Notes: generated by a model not told the origin, from the letters alone. A stretch of DNA of 59,776 nt from CAYWMD01 sp964458575 (GCA_964458575.1 CAYWMD010000040.1:1-59776); one strand, 5' to 3'. Positions 5,852 to 15,150 are shown, counted from the stretch's first letter. Translations and numbers: made by a program.

Positions 5852-8314
5852 TCAATTATTCTGCCCGCGTCCCGCTTTCAATTGTTCGATCAGAAAATCC
5901 TCCACGCGGCGATGCTTCACGTCCGGCGCGCCGGGATAAACCAGTTCACATTCGCCGCCGATGGTGCGGAGTTTTTCCTGAAGTTTCACGCCAAAGTTGG
6001 CCGTGTGCGTTGGGTCGCGCTGCGGCTGGCCGAGGGCGGGCGGGACGCGATAAATCAGATAGACCGGCGGATCATCGGCGCTCACGAGTTCGTAGGGCGA
6101 ATACTCCATGATCCACGGCAAAATCTGGTTGCGACCTTGGAGAAACTGCTGGAAGTCCGTCAAACCCTTCTTCGGATCGCCGGTGAAACCGAACGCATGG
6201 CCGCCATAACGGCTGTTGGGTGTCCAGTCCTTCATCTGCTGCGGGTCGAGCGTGGTCTGCGCGCCGATGACTCCGGCGCACAACAGGCGCGTGGACTCGT
6301 GCGCGACGGGATCGTTGCTCTGCGGCTCAGCGAGGTCATTGTGAAACGCGAGCCACAAACTCGAACACGCTCCCGCCGACGAACCGGAGGCCGCGATGCG
6401 CGTCTTGTCAAGGTTCCACTCGGCGGCCTTGCTGCGGACGAATTGCAGCGCGCGCGCCGCATCGTGCAACGGCCATTTAACCGGCGGCTTCACGCCCGCG
6501 GCTTGAGCCTGCGGCACGAGGCGGTAGTTGATGGACACGACCGAAATCCCGGCGGCGAGAAAGTTCGAGACGTCCATCGCATAAACCCGGTTCTTGTCTC
6601 CGCCCCGCCAGCCACCCCCGTGAATGTAAAACAACAACGGCGTCGGCGCGGCGGATTCGGCCTGCCAAAAATCCAGCACCTGGCGCGGCTCGGGGCCGTA
6701 GGGAACATTCGCGCGCGTGGGTTGTGGCCCGGTGGGAGCGGCGTTGGTCTCGGCCGTGAGCGTGCGGACGCGCGTGCGGGCACTGAGAGGCGCGCTGCGT
6801 CCGCTGGTCTTGTATCGCTCCAATAGCTCCTTCAGTTTTTTGACGATGTCCGGCTTTTCGCCATAAAGGTTCCGCCGTTGCGCAAGGTCGTTGCGCAGAT
6901 TGTAAAGTTCACCGGGAAAAGCATTTTTCTTGTAGCCGCGTTCCTGTTTGAGCCACTCCGGTTCCCCGCTCTTGCCATTGTCGTCGCCGCTCGGCGCGTC
7001 AATCAACACCCAGTCGCCACGGCGAATCGCAAACTTGCCGCTCATGCTGTGCAAAATGACGGATGAGCGGACCGGGGCGTCGCCCTTTTCGCCGAGCAGC
7101 GCGGGGAGAATGTTGTAACTGTCCTCGCCAGCATCCACCGGAAGACTCTTTTGCAACAGCGCCGCGCAGGTCGCCAGCAAATCCACCTGGCAGATCAACT
7201 CGTCGCTCATGGTGTTGGTCGGAATCCGGCCGGGCCAGCGCGCGATGAACGGCACGCGATGACCACCTTCCCACGCGTCGCGCTTGGCCCCGCGCAAGCC
7301 ATCCATGCTGCGGTGGTCAAAGGTCCGGATGCGGGCGTAGGCGCCAAGGGTCAGTTCCCCGACCTCCGGACCATTGTCGCTCGAGAAAATCACCAGCGTG
7401 TTGGTGGCCTGGCCGGTGCGGTCGAGTGCCGCGAGCACTTCGCCGACGGTCGCGTCCACTTGCGCGACAAAATCGCCGTAATCGCCAGCCTGGCTGCGAC
7501 CCGCAAATTCCGCTGCCGGTACGATCGGGTAATGTGGTGCCGTGAGCGGGAAATAGAGAAAGAATGGTTTTGCCGGGGCAGCCTTCGCCCCCTCCTCGAC
7601 ATAGCGGACGGCACGGGTGGTGAGTTCGGGCAGGATGTTGGTCAGATTCCAGCCTTCCACCATCGGCCCGGCGCGGTTGAACGTGCCTTTCGCCAGTGGC
7701 GCCGCGGACGACGGAATCCCCACCGTGCGTTCGTCGGCGATGAAGCAATATGGCGGATAGTTCGGCACATCCACACCGAAGTAAAAGTCGAAGCCGCGCG
7801 CGGTTGGACCATCCGTGATGGGCTTGGAAAAATCCACATTGCCGAGGCCGTCCGTGCTTTGCGGCGGCAAACCTTCCTTCGTCGGCCACGTCCAACCCAG
7901 ATGCCATTTACCGATGCAGGCGGTGGTGTATCCGTTCTCGCGGAGGAACGCCGGAACGGTCAAACGTCCTTTCTCGATCAGCGGCGGCGCCCACGGCCGC
8001 AAGACCCCGGTTTTCATGCGCGAGCGGAAACAATAGCGGCCCGTGAGGATGCCGTAGCGCGTCGGCGTGCAGACCGCATCCGGTGCGTGCGCGTCAGTGA
8101 AACGGATGCCTTCGCTTGCCAGCCGATCCAGATTCGGCGTGGGAATTTTGGATTGCGGGTTGTAGCACTTCAAATCGCCATAGCCGAGGTCATCAGCCAG
8201 GATGTAAATGATGTTGGGGCGGTTTGCCGTTCCGGCGGCAAGGCCGCTGGCTGAAAACAGCAGCGTGAGCACCAGGACAAACCACCGGTTAAGCAAATAA
8301 GACTCGTTATTCAT
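5852..8314 (-). CDS. Secreted S1 sulfatase fused to an alpha/beta-hydrolase esterase
   Basis: An 820-residue two-enzyme protein. Residues 1-27 form a signal peptide (FVLVLTLLFSASGLAAG). The sulfatase domain, about 30-535, begins NIIYILADDLGYGD with the metal-binding Asp pair and has CTPTR at 82-86. This is the C-x-P-x-R signature whose Cys is converted to formylglycine; a later GKWHLG motif also fits. After a linker near residue 540, a second domain has the oxyanion motif HGGGW (near 565) and nucleophile elbow GSSAG (near 645), typical of alpha/beta-hydrolase-3 or BD-FAE-like carbohydrate esterases. One chain could thus remove sulfate and acyl groups from the same glycan. I chose the ATG at 8314; ATG 8320 is equally possible. 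It is the first gene of the fucosidase/symporter run. Confidence 0.88.
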   Translation of the reverse strand: MNNESYLLNRWFVLVLTLLFSASGLAAGTANRPNIIYILADDLGYGDLKCYNPQSKIPTPNLDRLASEGIRFTDAHAPDAVCTPTRYGILTGRYCFRSRMKTGVLRPWAPPLIEKGRLTVPAFLRENGYTTACIGKWHLGWTWPTKEGLPPQSTDGLGNVDFSKPITDGPTARGFDFYFGVDVPNYPPYCFIADERTVGIPSSAAPLAKGTFNRAGPMVEGWNLTNILPELTTRAVRYVEEGAKAAPAKPFFLYFPLTAPHYPIVPAAEFAGRSQAGDYGDFVAQVDATVGEVLAALDRTGQATNTLVIFSSDNGPEVGELTLGAYARIRTFDHRSMDGLRGAKRDAWEGGHRVPFIARWPGRIPTNTMSDELICQVDLLATCAALLQKSLPVDAGEDSYNILPALLGEKGDAPVRSSVILHSMSGKFAIRRGDWVLIDAPSGDDNGKSGEPEWLKQERGYKKNAFPGELYNLRNDLAQRRNLYGEKPDIVKKLKELLERYKTSGRSAPLSARTRVRTLTAETNAAPTGPQPTRANVPYGPEPRQVLDFWQAESAAPTPLLFYIHGGGWRGGDKNRVYAMDVSNFLAAGISVVSINYRLVPQAQAAGVKPPVKWPLHDAARALQFVRSKAAEWNLDKTRIAASGSSAGACSSLWLAFHNDLAEPQSNDPVAHESTRLLCAGVIGAQTTLDPQQMKDWTPNSRYGGHAFGFTGDPKKGLTDFQQFLQGRNQILPWIMEYSPYELVSADDPPVYLIYRVPPALGQPQRDPTHTANFGVKLQEKLRTIGGECELVYPGAPDVKHRRVEDFLIEQLKAGRGQNN

Positions 8315-8453
8315 ACACATTCGTCGCCACATGCGATCCCTAAATTGTCCATTCCCCGCCTTCATGCAACCGAAACGCACCCTGACACGGCCGCGCCAGG
8401 ATGGACAACCCACCCCGGCAGGTCATGCTGCTAGAGGACGCGTGGCCATCGGC

Positions 8454-9614
8454 TCAGCCCTTCGTCAGCAACTCCACTGCTCGCTGCAACTCCGCGTCCG
8501 TGTTGTAAAAATGTGGCGACAGGCGGATATAACGCCGCCCTTGGCGGTCGGTGCGCAGTGACGTGACGATATTTGCCTCCCCCAACTTCCGGTGAAGCGC
8601 CACGAGATCGGTGTCGGGCTTGAAACAGGTGACAATCCCGCTCGCGTTTTCCGGCGGCACGTCTGCGTTCAAGACCGTGAACCCCCTGGCCTGCAATTCA
8701 GATGCGAGCCACGCGCGTTTGCGCAATAACTCGTGCGCGATGTTGTCCACCCCGACTTCGAGAATGAGTTCCATCGCCGTCTTCAGGCCGACCAACCCCA
8801 GCAGGTTTTGCGAGCCGGCCTCGAATTTCTTTGAACCGCTGCGATACACAATCTCGTCCTGCGCAACAAAGTCCGGGCAACGCACATTGTGCCAGCCGTA
8901 AACCGGTGGGGTGAGCTGCTCCTGCAGTTCGCGCCGGACGTACAGCAATCCCGCGCCGCACGGCCCAAGCAGCCATTTGTGCGCGTCCGCCGCCAGAAAA
9001 TCCACGTGCTCCACCGTCGTCGGAAACGCGCCCAGCGTCTGGATCGCATCCAGGCAAAAGAGAATGTTCCGCTCACGCAGAAACTTTCCGATCGCCGCGT
9101 GATCAATCCGGAAGCCGCTGATGAAATGACAGGAGGCCAGCGCCACGAGCCGCGTGTTTTCGTCCACCTGACCCACAACGTCCTTCGTGCGGATGACACC
9201 CAGGCCGCGCGTGTTCAACATCCGTACCTCCACACTTTCTTCCGCCAGCGCCATCCATGGGTAAACGTTCGCCGGATAATCGTCGTGGTAGATGAGGATG
9301 TTGTCGGTGCGCCGGAACTTGAGTCCGCTCGCGATCAAACTCAGGCCCAGCGAGGTCGGACCGACGAAGGCGACTTCATCATCGTGACAGTTCAACAACC
9401 GCGCGCCAAGCTTGCGACCTTCGTTGAGAGCCGCTGGAAACACGACGATTTCCTGATCGCCGAGCGAAGCCTGTTGCGCGTAATCCGCCACCGCCTGCGC
9501 AACGCGCCGCGGCAACGGGCAATCCCCCGCGTGCGCAAGAAAAACCCTGTCGCGGGTAACGGGAAATTCGCGCTGGCGGAGTTGTTCGTCCGCCAGGATT
9601 TCAGGAATTGTCAT
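8454..9614 (-). CDS. Class V aminotransferase / cysteine-desulfurase-like PLP enzyme
   Basis: A 386-residue fold-type I PLP enzyme of the aminotransferase class V group. The recognisable parts are VFLAHAGDCPLP at the N-terminus, VAFVGPTSLGLSLIASGL, then FCLDAIQTLGAFP with the cofactor-binding Asp, and DFLAADAHKWLLGP, whose Lys would form the Schiff base. Members include desulfurases, selenocysteine lyases and kynureninase-like enzymes; nothing here fixes the substrate. There is no SufU/IscU neighbour, so a dedicated Fe-S role is not supported. The open frame extends to 9818, but the ATG at 9614 (TIPEILADEQ) gives a normal N-terminus. It appears to be a single gene. Confidence 0.8.
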   Translation of the reverse strand: MTIPEILADEQLRQREFPVTRDRVFLAHAGDCPLPRRVAQAVADYAQQASLGDQEIVVFPAALNEGRKLGARLLNCHDDEVAFVGPTSLGLSLIASGLKFRRTDNILIYHDDYPANVYPWMALAEESVEVRMLNTRGLGVIRTKDVVGQVDENTRLVALASCHFISGFRIDHAAIGKFLRERNILFCLDAIQTLGAFPTTVEHVDFLAADAHKWLLGPCGAGLLYVRRELQEQLTPPVYGWHNVRCPDFVAQDEIVYRSGSKKFEAGSQNLLGLVGLKTAMELILEVGVDNIAHELLRKRAWLASELQARGFTVLNADVPPENASGIVTCFKPDTDLVALHRKLGEANIVTSLRTDRQGRRYIRLSPHFYNTDAELQRAVELLTKG

Positions 9615-9751
9615 GCGGTAAATTATTCGGTGCTGCTCGCCTGGCAAAGCCGGAATGTTCCGGCGTGCAGCCGTCCCGACCACAGCACGCGCGAAAAACC
9701 CGAAGCCGACGCCTATCGAAGATGCTGCGGTGGAGACCCCCGCGCGCCACG

Positions 9752-10762
9752 TCAAAACCCCTCCACCGCCTGAAAGGTCTGTTGGAAGTAGCCGATGTAG
9801 AAGCTGATGATCTGCCACGCCACCACCAACATAATGGTGAAAATCAGGATGCCCGTGCAGACGAAAACGAACGCCTTCAGTTTGCGCGCGCCCTCGTCTT
9901 GAAAATAATCGCGTGCGCGCCGAAGCGATTCATCGAGTTTCCCGCTCACTTCTCCGGCGCTGTACATTTGGGCAAACTCGGACGGGAACGCGCGGTGGGA
10001 AGCGATCATCTCCGCGGGTGTCAGGCCGCCTTCGAGGTCCGATTTCGACACGCGCACCACGCGCATCAAGGCGGGGGAAGCGCTGGCCGCGGCGGCGAGT
10101 TCCCAGGCTTCGATGATGTTCACCCCGGCATTGATGAGTGCTTCCAGGGCCGAGGACAGGCGCGCGATGGCGAGACAACGGCGGGCGCGGCCGAGCACCG
10201 GCACCGGATGCAGCAGCAGCTCCAGAAGGGACCGCCAACCGGCAGCCTTGCCCTGACCGGCAATCACCGCCACCGCCACGATGGTGTAGAGCGGTACGAC
10301 GACGAGCAGTTTCTGGAGGATGAAAGCCAGGATTTCACCGCGCAGCACCAGCCCCGTCAGCCGGTTCAGCGGAAAGATCAGAATGGCAAAGTGGAGAATG
10401 CACAGCGGGTAGGCCAGCGCCAGCAACGTGACGCGAATCAGTTGCGCCCGGTCCCGATACTGTTCCGAGATTTGCCGGAAGCATTCCGGGAGGCGACCGC
10501 TTTGTTCCCCGGCTTGAAGCAACGCGAGGTCATACGCGGGCATCCAGCCGCCGACCAAGCGCATCGCGTCGGTGAAGGGACAGCCTTCGTTCAGGTGTTT
10601 CAGCAGACGGCGGATGGGCGCGCGGAAGGAGAGCGCGGGTGGGTTGCGCTGCATCTGCTCCAACGCCTGTGGCAGGCCAATGCCGGCCATGGTGAGCTGC
10701 GAAAGCTGATGGTAGAACTCGGCGCGTTGACTGAGTTGCCAAGGCGTGACGATGAGGGGCAT
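9752..10762 (-). CDS. Type II secretion / type IV pilus inner-membrane protein (GspF/PilC family)
   Basis: A 336-residue protein with the two-domain layout of GspF/PilC platform proteins. A first cytoplasmic helical domain (residues about 10-110, with LTMAGIGLPQALEQM) is followed by transmembrane segments near 125-145 and 165-190. A second T2SSF domain (about 200-300, with ALINAGVNIIEAWELAA and SGKLDESL) and a final membrane segment at about 305-325 complete it. Such proteins form the inner-membrane platform that works with a GspE/PilB ATPase. No ATPase or pilin gene is in this window, so it is an isolated member. It is 17 bases downstream of trxA and could share its transcript. Confidence 0.85.
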   Translation of the reverse strand: MPLIVTPWQLSQRAEFYHQLSQLTMAGIGLPQALEQMQRNPPALSFRAPIRRLLKHLNEGCPFTDAMRLVGGWMPAYDLALLQAGEQSGRLPECFRQISEQYRDRAQLIRVTLLALAYPLCILHFAILIFPLNRLTGLVLRGEILAFILQKLLVVVPLYTIVAVAVIAGQGKAAGWRSLLELLLHPVPVLGRARRCLAIARLSSALEALINAGVNIIEAWELAAAASASPALMRVVRVSKSDLEGGLTPAEMIASHRAFPSEFAQMYSAGEVSGKLDESLRRARDYFQDEGARKLKAFVFVCTGILIFTIMLVVAWQIISFYIGYFQQTFQAVEGF

Positions 10763-10779
10763 ACGCCCGGTCGCCCGGT

Positions 10780-11112
10780 TCAGGCGAGGACGCGGTCGAG
10801 GCCGTCTTTGAAATCCTTCTTGCTGCGGGCGCCCTTGACCTGTTGCACCACCTGTCCGCCTTTGAAGTAAATCAGCGTGGGGATGGCGGTGACGCCGAAT
10901 TGCACGGCGAGTTGCTGGTGATCATCAATGTTCACCTTGGCGATCTTGGCCCGGCCGGCGTATTCATCGGCCAGTTCGTCGAGCACGGGCGCGATCATCT
11001 TGCACGGGCCGCACCACTCGGCCCAAAAATCCACCAACACGGGCGTGGGGGACTGGAGCACTTCCTTCGCGAAGCTGTCCTGCGTCAAAGTTACAATATT
11101 GGGAGAAGCCAT
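10780..11112 (-). CDS. trxA: Thioredoxin
   Basis: A 110-residue cytoplasmic thioredoxin that reduces protein disulfides. The active site WCGPCK has its cysteines at residues 34 and 37, preceded by VLVDFWAEW. The cis-proline segment GVTAIPTLIYFKGG and the C-terminal helix complete the standard fold at the usual length. The ATG at 11112 was chosen; an upstream in-frame ATG at 11133 would add seven residues not seen in the family. Downstream on the same strand is the GspF-like gene, 17 bases away. Upstream is a proline/alanine-rich anchored protein. Confidence 0.95.
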   Translation of the reverse strand: MASPNIVTLTQDSFAKEVLQSPTPVLVDFWAEWCGPCKMIAPVLDELADEYAGRAKIAKVNIDDHQQLAVQFGVTAIPTLIYFKGGQVVQQVKGARSKKDFKDGLDRVLA

Positions 11113-11162
11113 AAACAAATGGGTTTTCGGCAACGACTGTTTCTGAACGATCCGCCGCCGCC

Positions 11163-11591
11163 TTACTGCGTCGGAATTCCGAAAATAAGATAGAGCGTGC
11201 TGCCCACGGCCACCAACCCGACCACGGCCGCGGCAATCGCCAGGAATTTATCCACTCCGCTGATCGTGGGGGCCGCTGCTTTCGCCGGCGCCGGTCTTGG
11301 CATGGCAGGGGCCGGGGCCGCTCCGCGTTGGGCGACGGGCGCCGCCGAAGCACGGGGAATGGAGGGGGCGGCAGGCGCTGCGGACGCGGCAGCGGCCGGA
11401 GCCGCAGCAACGGGTGCCGAGGTCGCGCCGGTTGGCCCGCCCGGGGGCAACGTCGGCAACTTGATCGTCGGGGCCGCCGACGGTTTGGGCGGCAAATTGA
11501 TGCGGACGGTTTCCTTCTTGGGTTGGACCTTGCCGGTTTCCTTTTTCGGAGGAACCGCGCCACTCGGAATGTTCGGGATGTTTTCGGCCAT
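11163..11591 (-). CDS. Proline/alanine-rich protein with C-terminal membrane anchor
   Basis: A 142-residue protein I cannot assign to a named family. Residues 1-45 carry repeated lysine/proline motifs (VPPKKETGKVQPKKETV, then RINLPPKP). Residues 46-108 are almost only Ala, Pro, Ser and Gly and should be unstructured. A single hydrophobic segment at about 118-138 (FLAIAAAVVGLVAVGSTLYL) ends the protein, so it is probably a tail-anchored linker-like membrane protein with most of its mass on one side. It precedes trxA on the same strand by about 50 bases. High GC and low complexity in the middle make frame errors easy, but the anchor and the charged N-terminus are in one frame. Confidence 0.6.
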   Translation of the reverse strand: MAENIPNIPSGAVPPKKETGKVQPKKETVRINLPPKPSAAPTIKLPTLPPGGPTGATSAPVAAAPAAAASAAPAAPSIPRASAAPVAQRGAAPAPAMPRPAPAKAAAPTISGVDKFLAIAAAVVGLVAVGSTLYLIFGIPTQ

Positions 11592-11742
11592 AACAAATTT
11601 GTGATTTCAAGATAGTTGCTGGCCCGGGGGTGTCAAACTCTTATTCGGAGCGGCGGTTGCTCGCGCCGGCCCGCGTGACCCGCCGGTGGCCCGTCCAGTT
11701 TTCGTTTGTTTTCGCGCCCGATTTGGTAAAACTGGCGTCGTC

Positions 11743-12618
11743 ATGAACACCCGTCGCCTGGACGTCAAAAAAACCTACAAGCTCTACATCGGCGGAAACT
11801 TCGTGCGCAGTGAAAGCGGACGCTATCTGCCGGCGAAGTCCGCCACCGGCACGCACCTCGACAACGTTTGTCACGCGTCCCGCAAGGATTTCCGCGACGC
11901 GGTGGTCGCGGCGCGCGCCGCCGCGGACGGCTGGACCAGGAAGTCCGCCTATCTGCGTGGACAAATTCTCTATCGTGCCGCCGAAATGCTCCAGAACCGC
12001 GCGGGTGAACTCGTGGCCGAGGTCGCGCGATCCACGGGCGCGCGCCCGGCAAAGGCCAGGGCCGAGGTGACGCTGGCCATAGACCGGCTGGTGCATTTTG
12101 CCGGTTGGACGGACAAATATTCGCAGGTTTTTGGCAGCGTGAATCCGGTGGCATCGTCGCATTTCAATTTCACGACGCCCGAACCGATGGGCGTGGTGGT
12201 GGCACTCGCACCGGACGAGCCGCCGCTGCTGCCGCTGGTGTCGCTGATCGCGCCGGTGATCTTGAGCGGGAACACCGTCGTGGCGATCGCATCGGAACGC
12301 CATCCGCTGCCCGCGGGGACTTTCACCGAAATCCTGGCCACCAGCGACCTCCCCGGCGGGGTGGTCAACGTGCTGACCGGCAATCGCGCTGAACTGGCTT
12401 CCCACGTCGCTACGCACATGGATGTGAACGCCATTGTGGACGCCACGGGGAACGCGGAATCGGGCGCCCGGTTGCGGGGCGGCACGGCCATCAACCTCAA
12501 GCGGTATGCCGGACATGCGTTGTCCCCGGCTGATTGGTTCACGCCCCAAGCGGAGGACCCGTATTGGATTCTTGATACGGTGGAATTCAAGACGGCTTGG
12601 CATCCGATTGGGCTTTGA
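11743..12618 (+). CDS. Truncated aldehyde dehydrogenase family protein
   Basis: A 291-residue protein covering only the NAD-binding part of the aldehyde dehydrogenase fold. It starts with KTYKLYIGGNFVRSESGR and continues through the cofactor segment (EPMGVVVALAPDEPPLLPLV, then LSGNTVVAIASE). It stops near the point where a full-length enzyme of about 490 residues would enter the catalytic-Cys and oligomerisation segments. The glycine motif and FxLGGxxP-type catalytic Cys loop are not present. The stop at 12618 is followed 12 bases later by the next gene, so the short form may be stable rather than freshly broken. Short ALDH-like proteins of this size occur in other phyla, where their role is unclear. 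A non-catalytic or structural role is inferred. Confidence 0.75.
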   Translation: MNTRRLDVKKTYKLYIGGNFVRSESGRYLPAKSATGTHLDNVCHASRKDFRDAVVAARAAADGWTRKSAYLRGQILYRAAEMLQNRAGELVAEVARSTGARPAKARAEVTLAIDRLVHFAGWTDKYSQVFGSVNPVASSHFNFTTPEPMGVVVALAPDEPPLLPLVSLIAPVILSGNTVVAIASERHPLPAGTFTEILATSDLPGGVVNVLTGNRAELASHVATHMDVNAIVDATGNAESGARLRGGTAINLKRYAGHALSPADWFTPQAEDPYWILDTVEFKTAWHPIGL

Positions 12619-12630
12619 TACCGTCGTCGC

Positions 12631-13353
12631 GTGACGGGTGCCATTCTGAACGCGGCGGGCATCGTGACGGGCGGGATCATTGGCTTGGCCCGCACGTCGC
12701 CCTTGGCACCATCCACCCAGGCGTTTTTCAAACTGGGCATCGGGGTTTTCACCGTTTATTGCGGACTGCGGCTCGCGTGGTTGAGCGTCAGCGGCAGTTT
12801 TCCGCACATCCTCAAGCAAATCGCCATCGCGTGCCTGGCAGTGATCTTCGGCAAACTCCTCGGCCAACTGCTTCGTTTGCAAAAAGGCTCGAACCACCTC
12901 GGCCAGCACGCGCGCGAACTGATCGAGCGCACCCGGCCGGGTGAAGCGCAACGCTTCCACAACGGACTGAATGCCTGCGCGATCCTGTTTTGCGCCTCGC
13001 CCCTAGGTATTCTGGGTGCGGTCCAGGACGGATTGGCGGGCTACTACTATCCGCTGGCGGTCAAGGGCGTCATGGACGGATTGGCGATGATGAGTTTCGT
13101 GACGTTGTTCGGCTGGGGCGGGCTCTTGGCGGCACTCCCGGTGTTTCTGGTGCAAGGCTCCATATCCGTGGTCTGCTTCCATTATCTCGAACCGTTCCTG
13201 CGCGCGCACGGCCTGGTGGATTCCGTCAATCTCGTTGGCGGACTTCTGGTGTGCACGGTGGGGTTGGTCATTTTCGAAATCCGGAAGGTAGAACTGGCGG
13301 ATTTTCTGCCCTGCCTCGTCGTGGCCCCGCTGATCACCTGGCTGTGGCGGTGA
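12631..13353 (+). CDS. DUF554 integral membrane protein
   Basis: A 240-residue polytopic membrane protein with six or seven hydrophobic segments, matching the DUF554 family (YdfK/YqgA-like). Family features are the N-terminal GAILNAAGIVTGGIIG, the LKQIAIACLAVIFGKLLG segment, and a central NACAILFCASPLGILGAVQDG motif. Function is unknown in the family; a transport role has been guessed. Translation starts at a GTG at 12631, 12 bases after the truncated ALDH stop, which suggests co-transcription. It converges with the AGCS symporter gene across a GC-rich hairpin. Confidence 0.8.
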   Translation: MTGAILNAAGIVTGGIIGLARTSPLAPSTQAFFKLGIGVFTVYCGLRLAWLSVSGSFPHILKQIAIACLAVIFGKLLGQLLRLQKGSNHLGQHARELIERTRPGEAQRFHNGLNACAILFCASPLGILGAVQDGLAGYYYPLAVKGVMDGLAMMSFVTLFGWGGLLAALPVFLVQGSISVVCFHYLEPFLRAHGLVDSVNLVGGLLVCTVGLVIFEIRKVELADFLPCLVVAPLITWLWR

Positions 13354-13375
13354 AACGTCCGGCCGGGAAACCCTC

Positions 13376-13411
13376 GGCCGGCCCCTTGGCCCTCCCGCGG
13401 CCAGGCCGGCC
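13376..13411. terminator. GC-rich hairpin between convergent genes
   Basis: A strong stem formed by GGCCGGCC and its second copy, extended by TTGGCC/GGCCA, with a loop of about 7 bases. It lies between the stops of the DUF554 gene (plus) and the AGCS symporter gene (minus). There is no clear U tract on either side, so it may act as a two-way transcription barrier or may simply be another palindromic repeat. Confidence 0.35.
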
Positions 13412-13422
13412 GGCTCGCTGCC

Positions 13423-14772
13423 TTATTTCGGCGGCCGGCTGAAAAACTCGCGTTGCAGCTGCAGCAACAATGGAATGGACGCCAGCAGCCCGATCAAATT
13501 TGGAATCGCCATCAGGCCATTCAAGGTATCCGCGATGTCCCAGACCAGGTGCAGCGACCCGGTGGCGCCGACATAGACAAACACCAGCCAAGCCAGCCGG
13601 TAGGGCAGCGCCGCCTTTGCCCCCAGCAGATAGACCACGCCCGTCTCGCCGTAGCAACTCCAGCCCAGCAAGGTCGAAAAGGCAAACAGCAGCAACCCGC
13701 CGGTCACCACCACATCCCCGAATGTACCTGGAAGTCCGGCTTCAAACGCCTTGGTGGACAAGGCCGCCCCCGTGGCGCCGCTGTTCCAGGTGTCCGTCAC
13801 GAGAATCACCAACGCCGTCGCCGTGCAAATCATCAGCGTATCCACGAACACCTCGAATATGCCATACATGCCCTGCCGGACGGGATGATCCGCGTCCGCC
13901 GCACAGTGGACCATTGGCGCGCTGCCCAGTCCGGCTTCATTGGAAAACAACCCCCGCGCAATGCCATAACGCATCGCCAACATTACTGTGCTCCCCGCAA
14001 AACCACCCACTGCCGCCGTGCCGGAGAACGCGCCGTCGAAGATCAGCCCGAAAGCACGCGGCAGGTGGCTGGCATGCAGCACCAGCACCACGGCGGCCCC
14101 GATCAGATAGAACAGCGCCATGAACGGGACCAACCATTCCGTTACACGCGCAACGGATTTGATGCCGCCGACAATCACCACTGCGGTCAGCCCCACCAAG
14201 GCAACACCGGTGGCCCAGGGCGGAATATGGAAAGTGGCTTTGAGGGCATCGGCCACGGAATTGGCCTGCACCATGTTGCCGATGCCGAAGGCCGCCAGCG
14301 CCGTCAACAGCGCGAACACGCTCCCAAGCCAGGGCCAACCGAGTCGCTTCTGAAGCACGTACATCGCCCCGCCCCGCATCGTGCCCGACGCATCCCGCTC
14401 GCGATAATGCATGGCCACCACAATCTCCGCATACTTCGTCGCCATGCCGAGCACGCCGGACACCCAAAGCCAGAACACCGCACCGGGGCCGCCCAGGTAA
14501 ATTGCCGTGGCCACACCGGCGATGTTGCCCACGCCCACCGTGGAGGCGAGCGCCGTGGCCACCGCTTGAAACGGACGCACGTCCCCCTGACCACCACCGC
14601 GCTGGGTGATCTTCCCCAATACCTCGCGCAAGGCGAAACCCAGGCGGCGAAACTGAACGGCACCAGTCAAAACGGTGAGCAGAAGCCCCGTGCCCATCAG
14701 GAGGAAAATCAAGGGCCAGCCCCAAACATATCCGTTGAGGGTCGTGTTCAGGCGCTGCAGTGTCTCGGTCAT
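13423..14772 (-). CDS. Sodium:alanine/amino-acid symporter (AGCS family)
   Basis: A 449-residue inner-membrane carrier of the alanine/glycine:cation symporter family, which takes up small neutral amino acids with sodium. The signature stretch includes ALASTVGVGNIAGVATAIYLGG, followed by GAVFWLWVSGVLGMATKYAE and later GIARGLFSNEAGLGSAPM. These are hallmark AGCS motifs, and there are about ten hydrophobic segments. Length and order match the family. The start is the ATG at 14772. The gene stands alone, convergent with DUF554, and is followed upstream by a region of decayed sequence. Substrate preference (alanine, glycine or glutamine) cannot be read from the sequence. Confidence 0.92.
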   Translation of the reverse strand: MTETLQRLNTTLNGYVWGWPLIFLLMGTGLLLTVLTGAVQFRRLGFALREVLGKITQRGGGQGDVRPFQAVATALASTVGVGNIAGVATAIYLGGPGAVFWLWVSGVLGMATKYAEIVVAMHYRERDASGTMRGGAMYVLQKRLGWPWLGSVFALLTALAAFGIGNMVQANSVADALKATFHIPPWATGVALVGLTAVVIVGGIKSVARVTEWLVPFMALFYLIGAAVVLVLHASHLPRAFGLIFDGAFSGTAAVGGFAGSTVMLAMRYGIARGLFSNEAGLGSAPMVHCAADADHPVRQGMYGIFEVFVDTLMICTATALVILVTDTWNSGATGAALSTKAFEAGLPGTFGDVVVTGGLLLFAFSTLLGWSCYGETGVVYLLGAKAALPYRLAWLVFVYVGATGSLHLVWDIADTLNGLMAIPNLIGLLASIPLLLQLQREFFSRPPK

Positions 14773-15150
14773 GATGCGGGTGGGACTTTAGAAAGCCCCG
14801 CGTGCCAGTTCAAGCATCCGCTTCAATCAAACGAAGGCGCTTGATCGTGTTCGCGGAGGTGCCGGCCGCCGCTTCCTGAGACATCCGCCCGTTGGAGAAT
14901 TGCGTGTGTTCGCAAGGGTTTCCTTGCGCTGTGTGCGCCACGTGCCGCCCCGACTTCGGTCGGTTTCAAGGCTCGCGCGGCCGGGTCAAGGTGACGGGGG
15001 CCGCGCTCGCCAAAAACCTCCCTCGTCGCTCAAACGACAAACGAGTTCCCCCCACGGACGGGTGTAACGGACACATGTCGTTTAGACCGCCTGCCGATGC
15101 AGCTTGGCCAGCGCGTTGCAACTGCGCTGACTTAGACTTCAGCTTACGCG
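14773..15150. other. No intact gene recognised
   Basis: This is the 5' side of the AGCS symporter gene and leads into a pseudogene tail. Short frames on both strands are rich in Arg, Pro or Cys and look like by-products of GC-rich DNA. I see no palindromic element of the kinds found elsewhere in the window. Confidence 0.5.

Noticed and set aside
919..8314. Classical Bacteroidetes-type polysaccharide utilisation locus
   Set aside because: No SusC/SusD pair and no hybrid two-component or ECF regulator within the cluster. The genes may still work together, but not as a Sus-type system.
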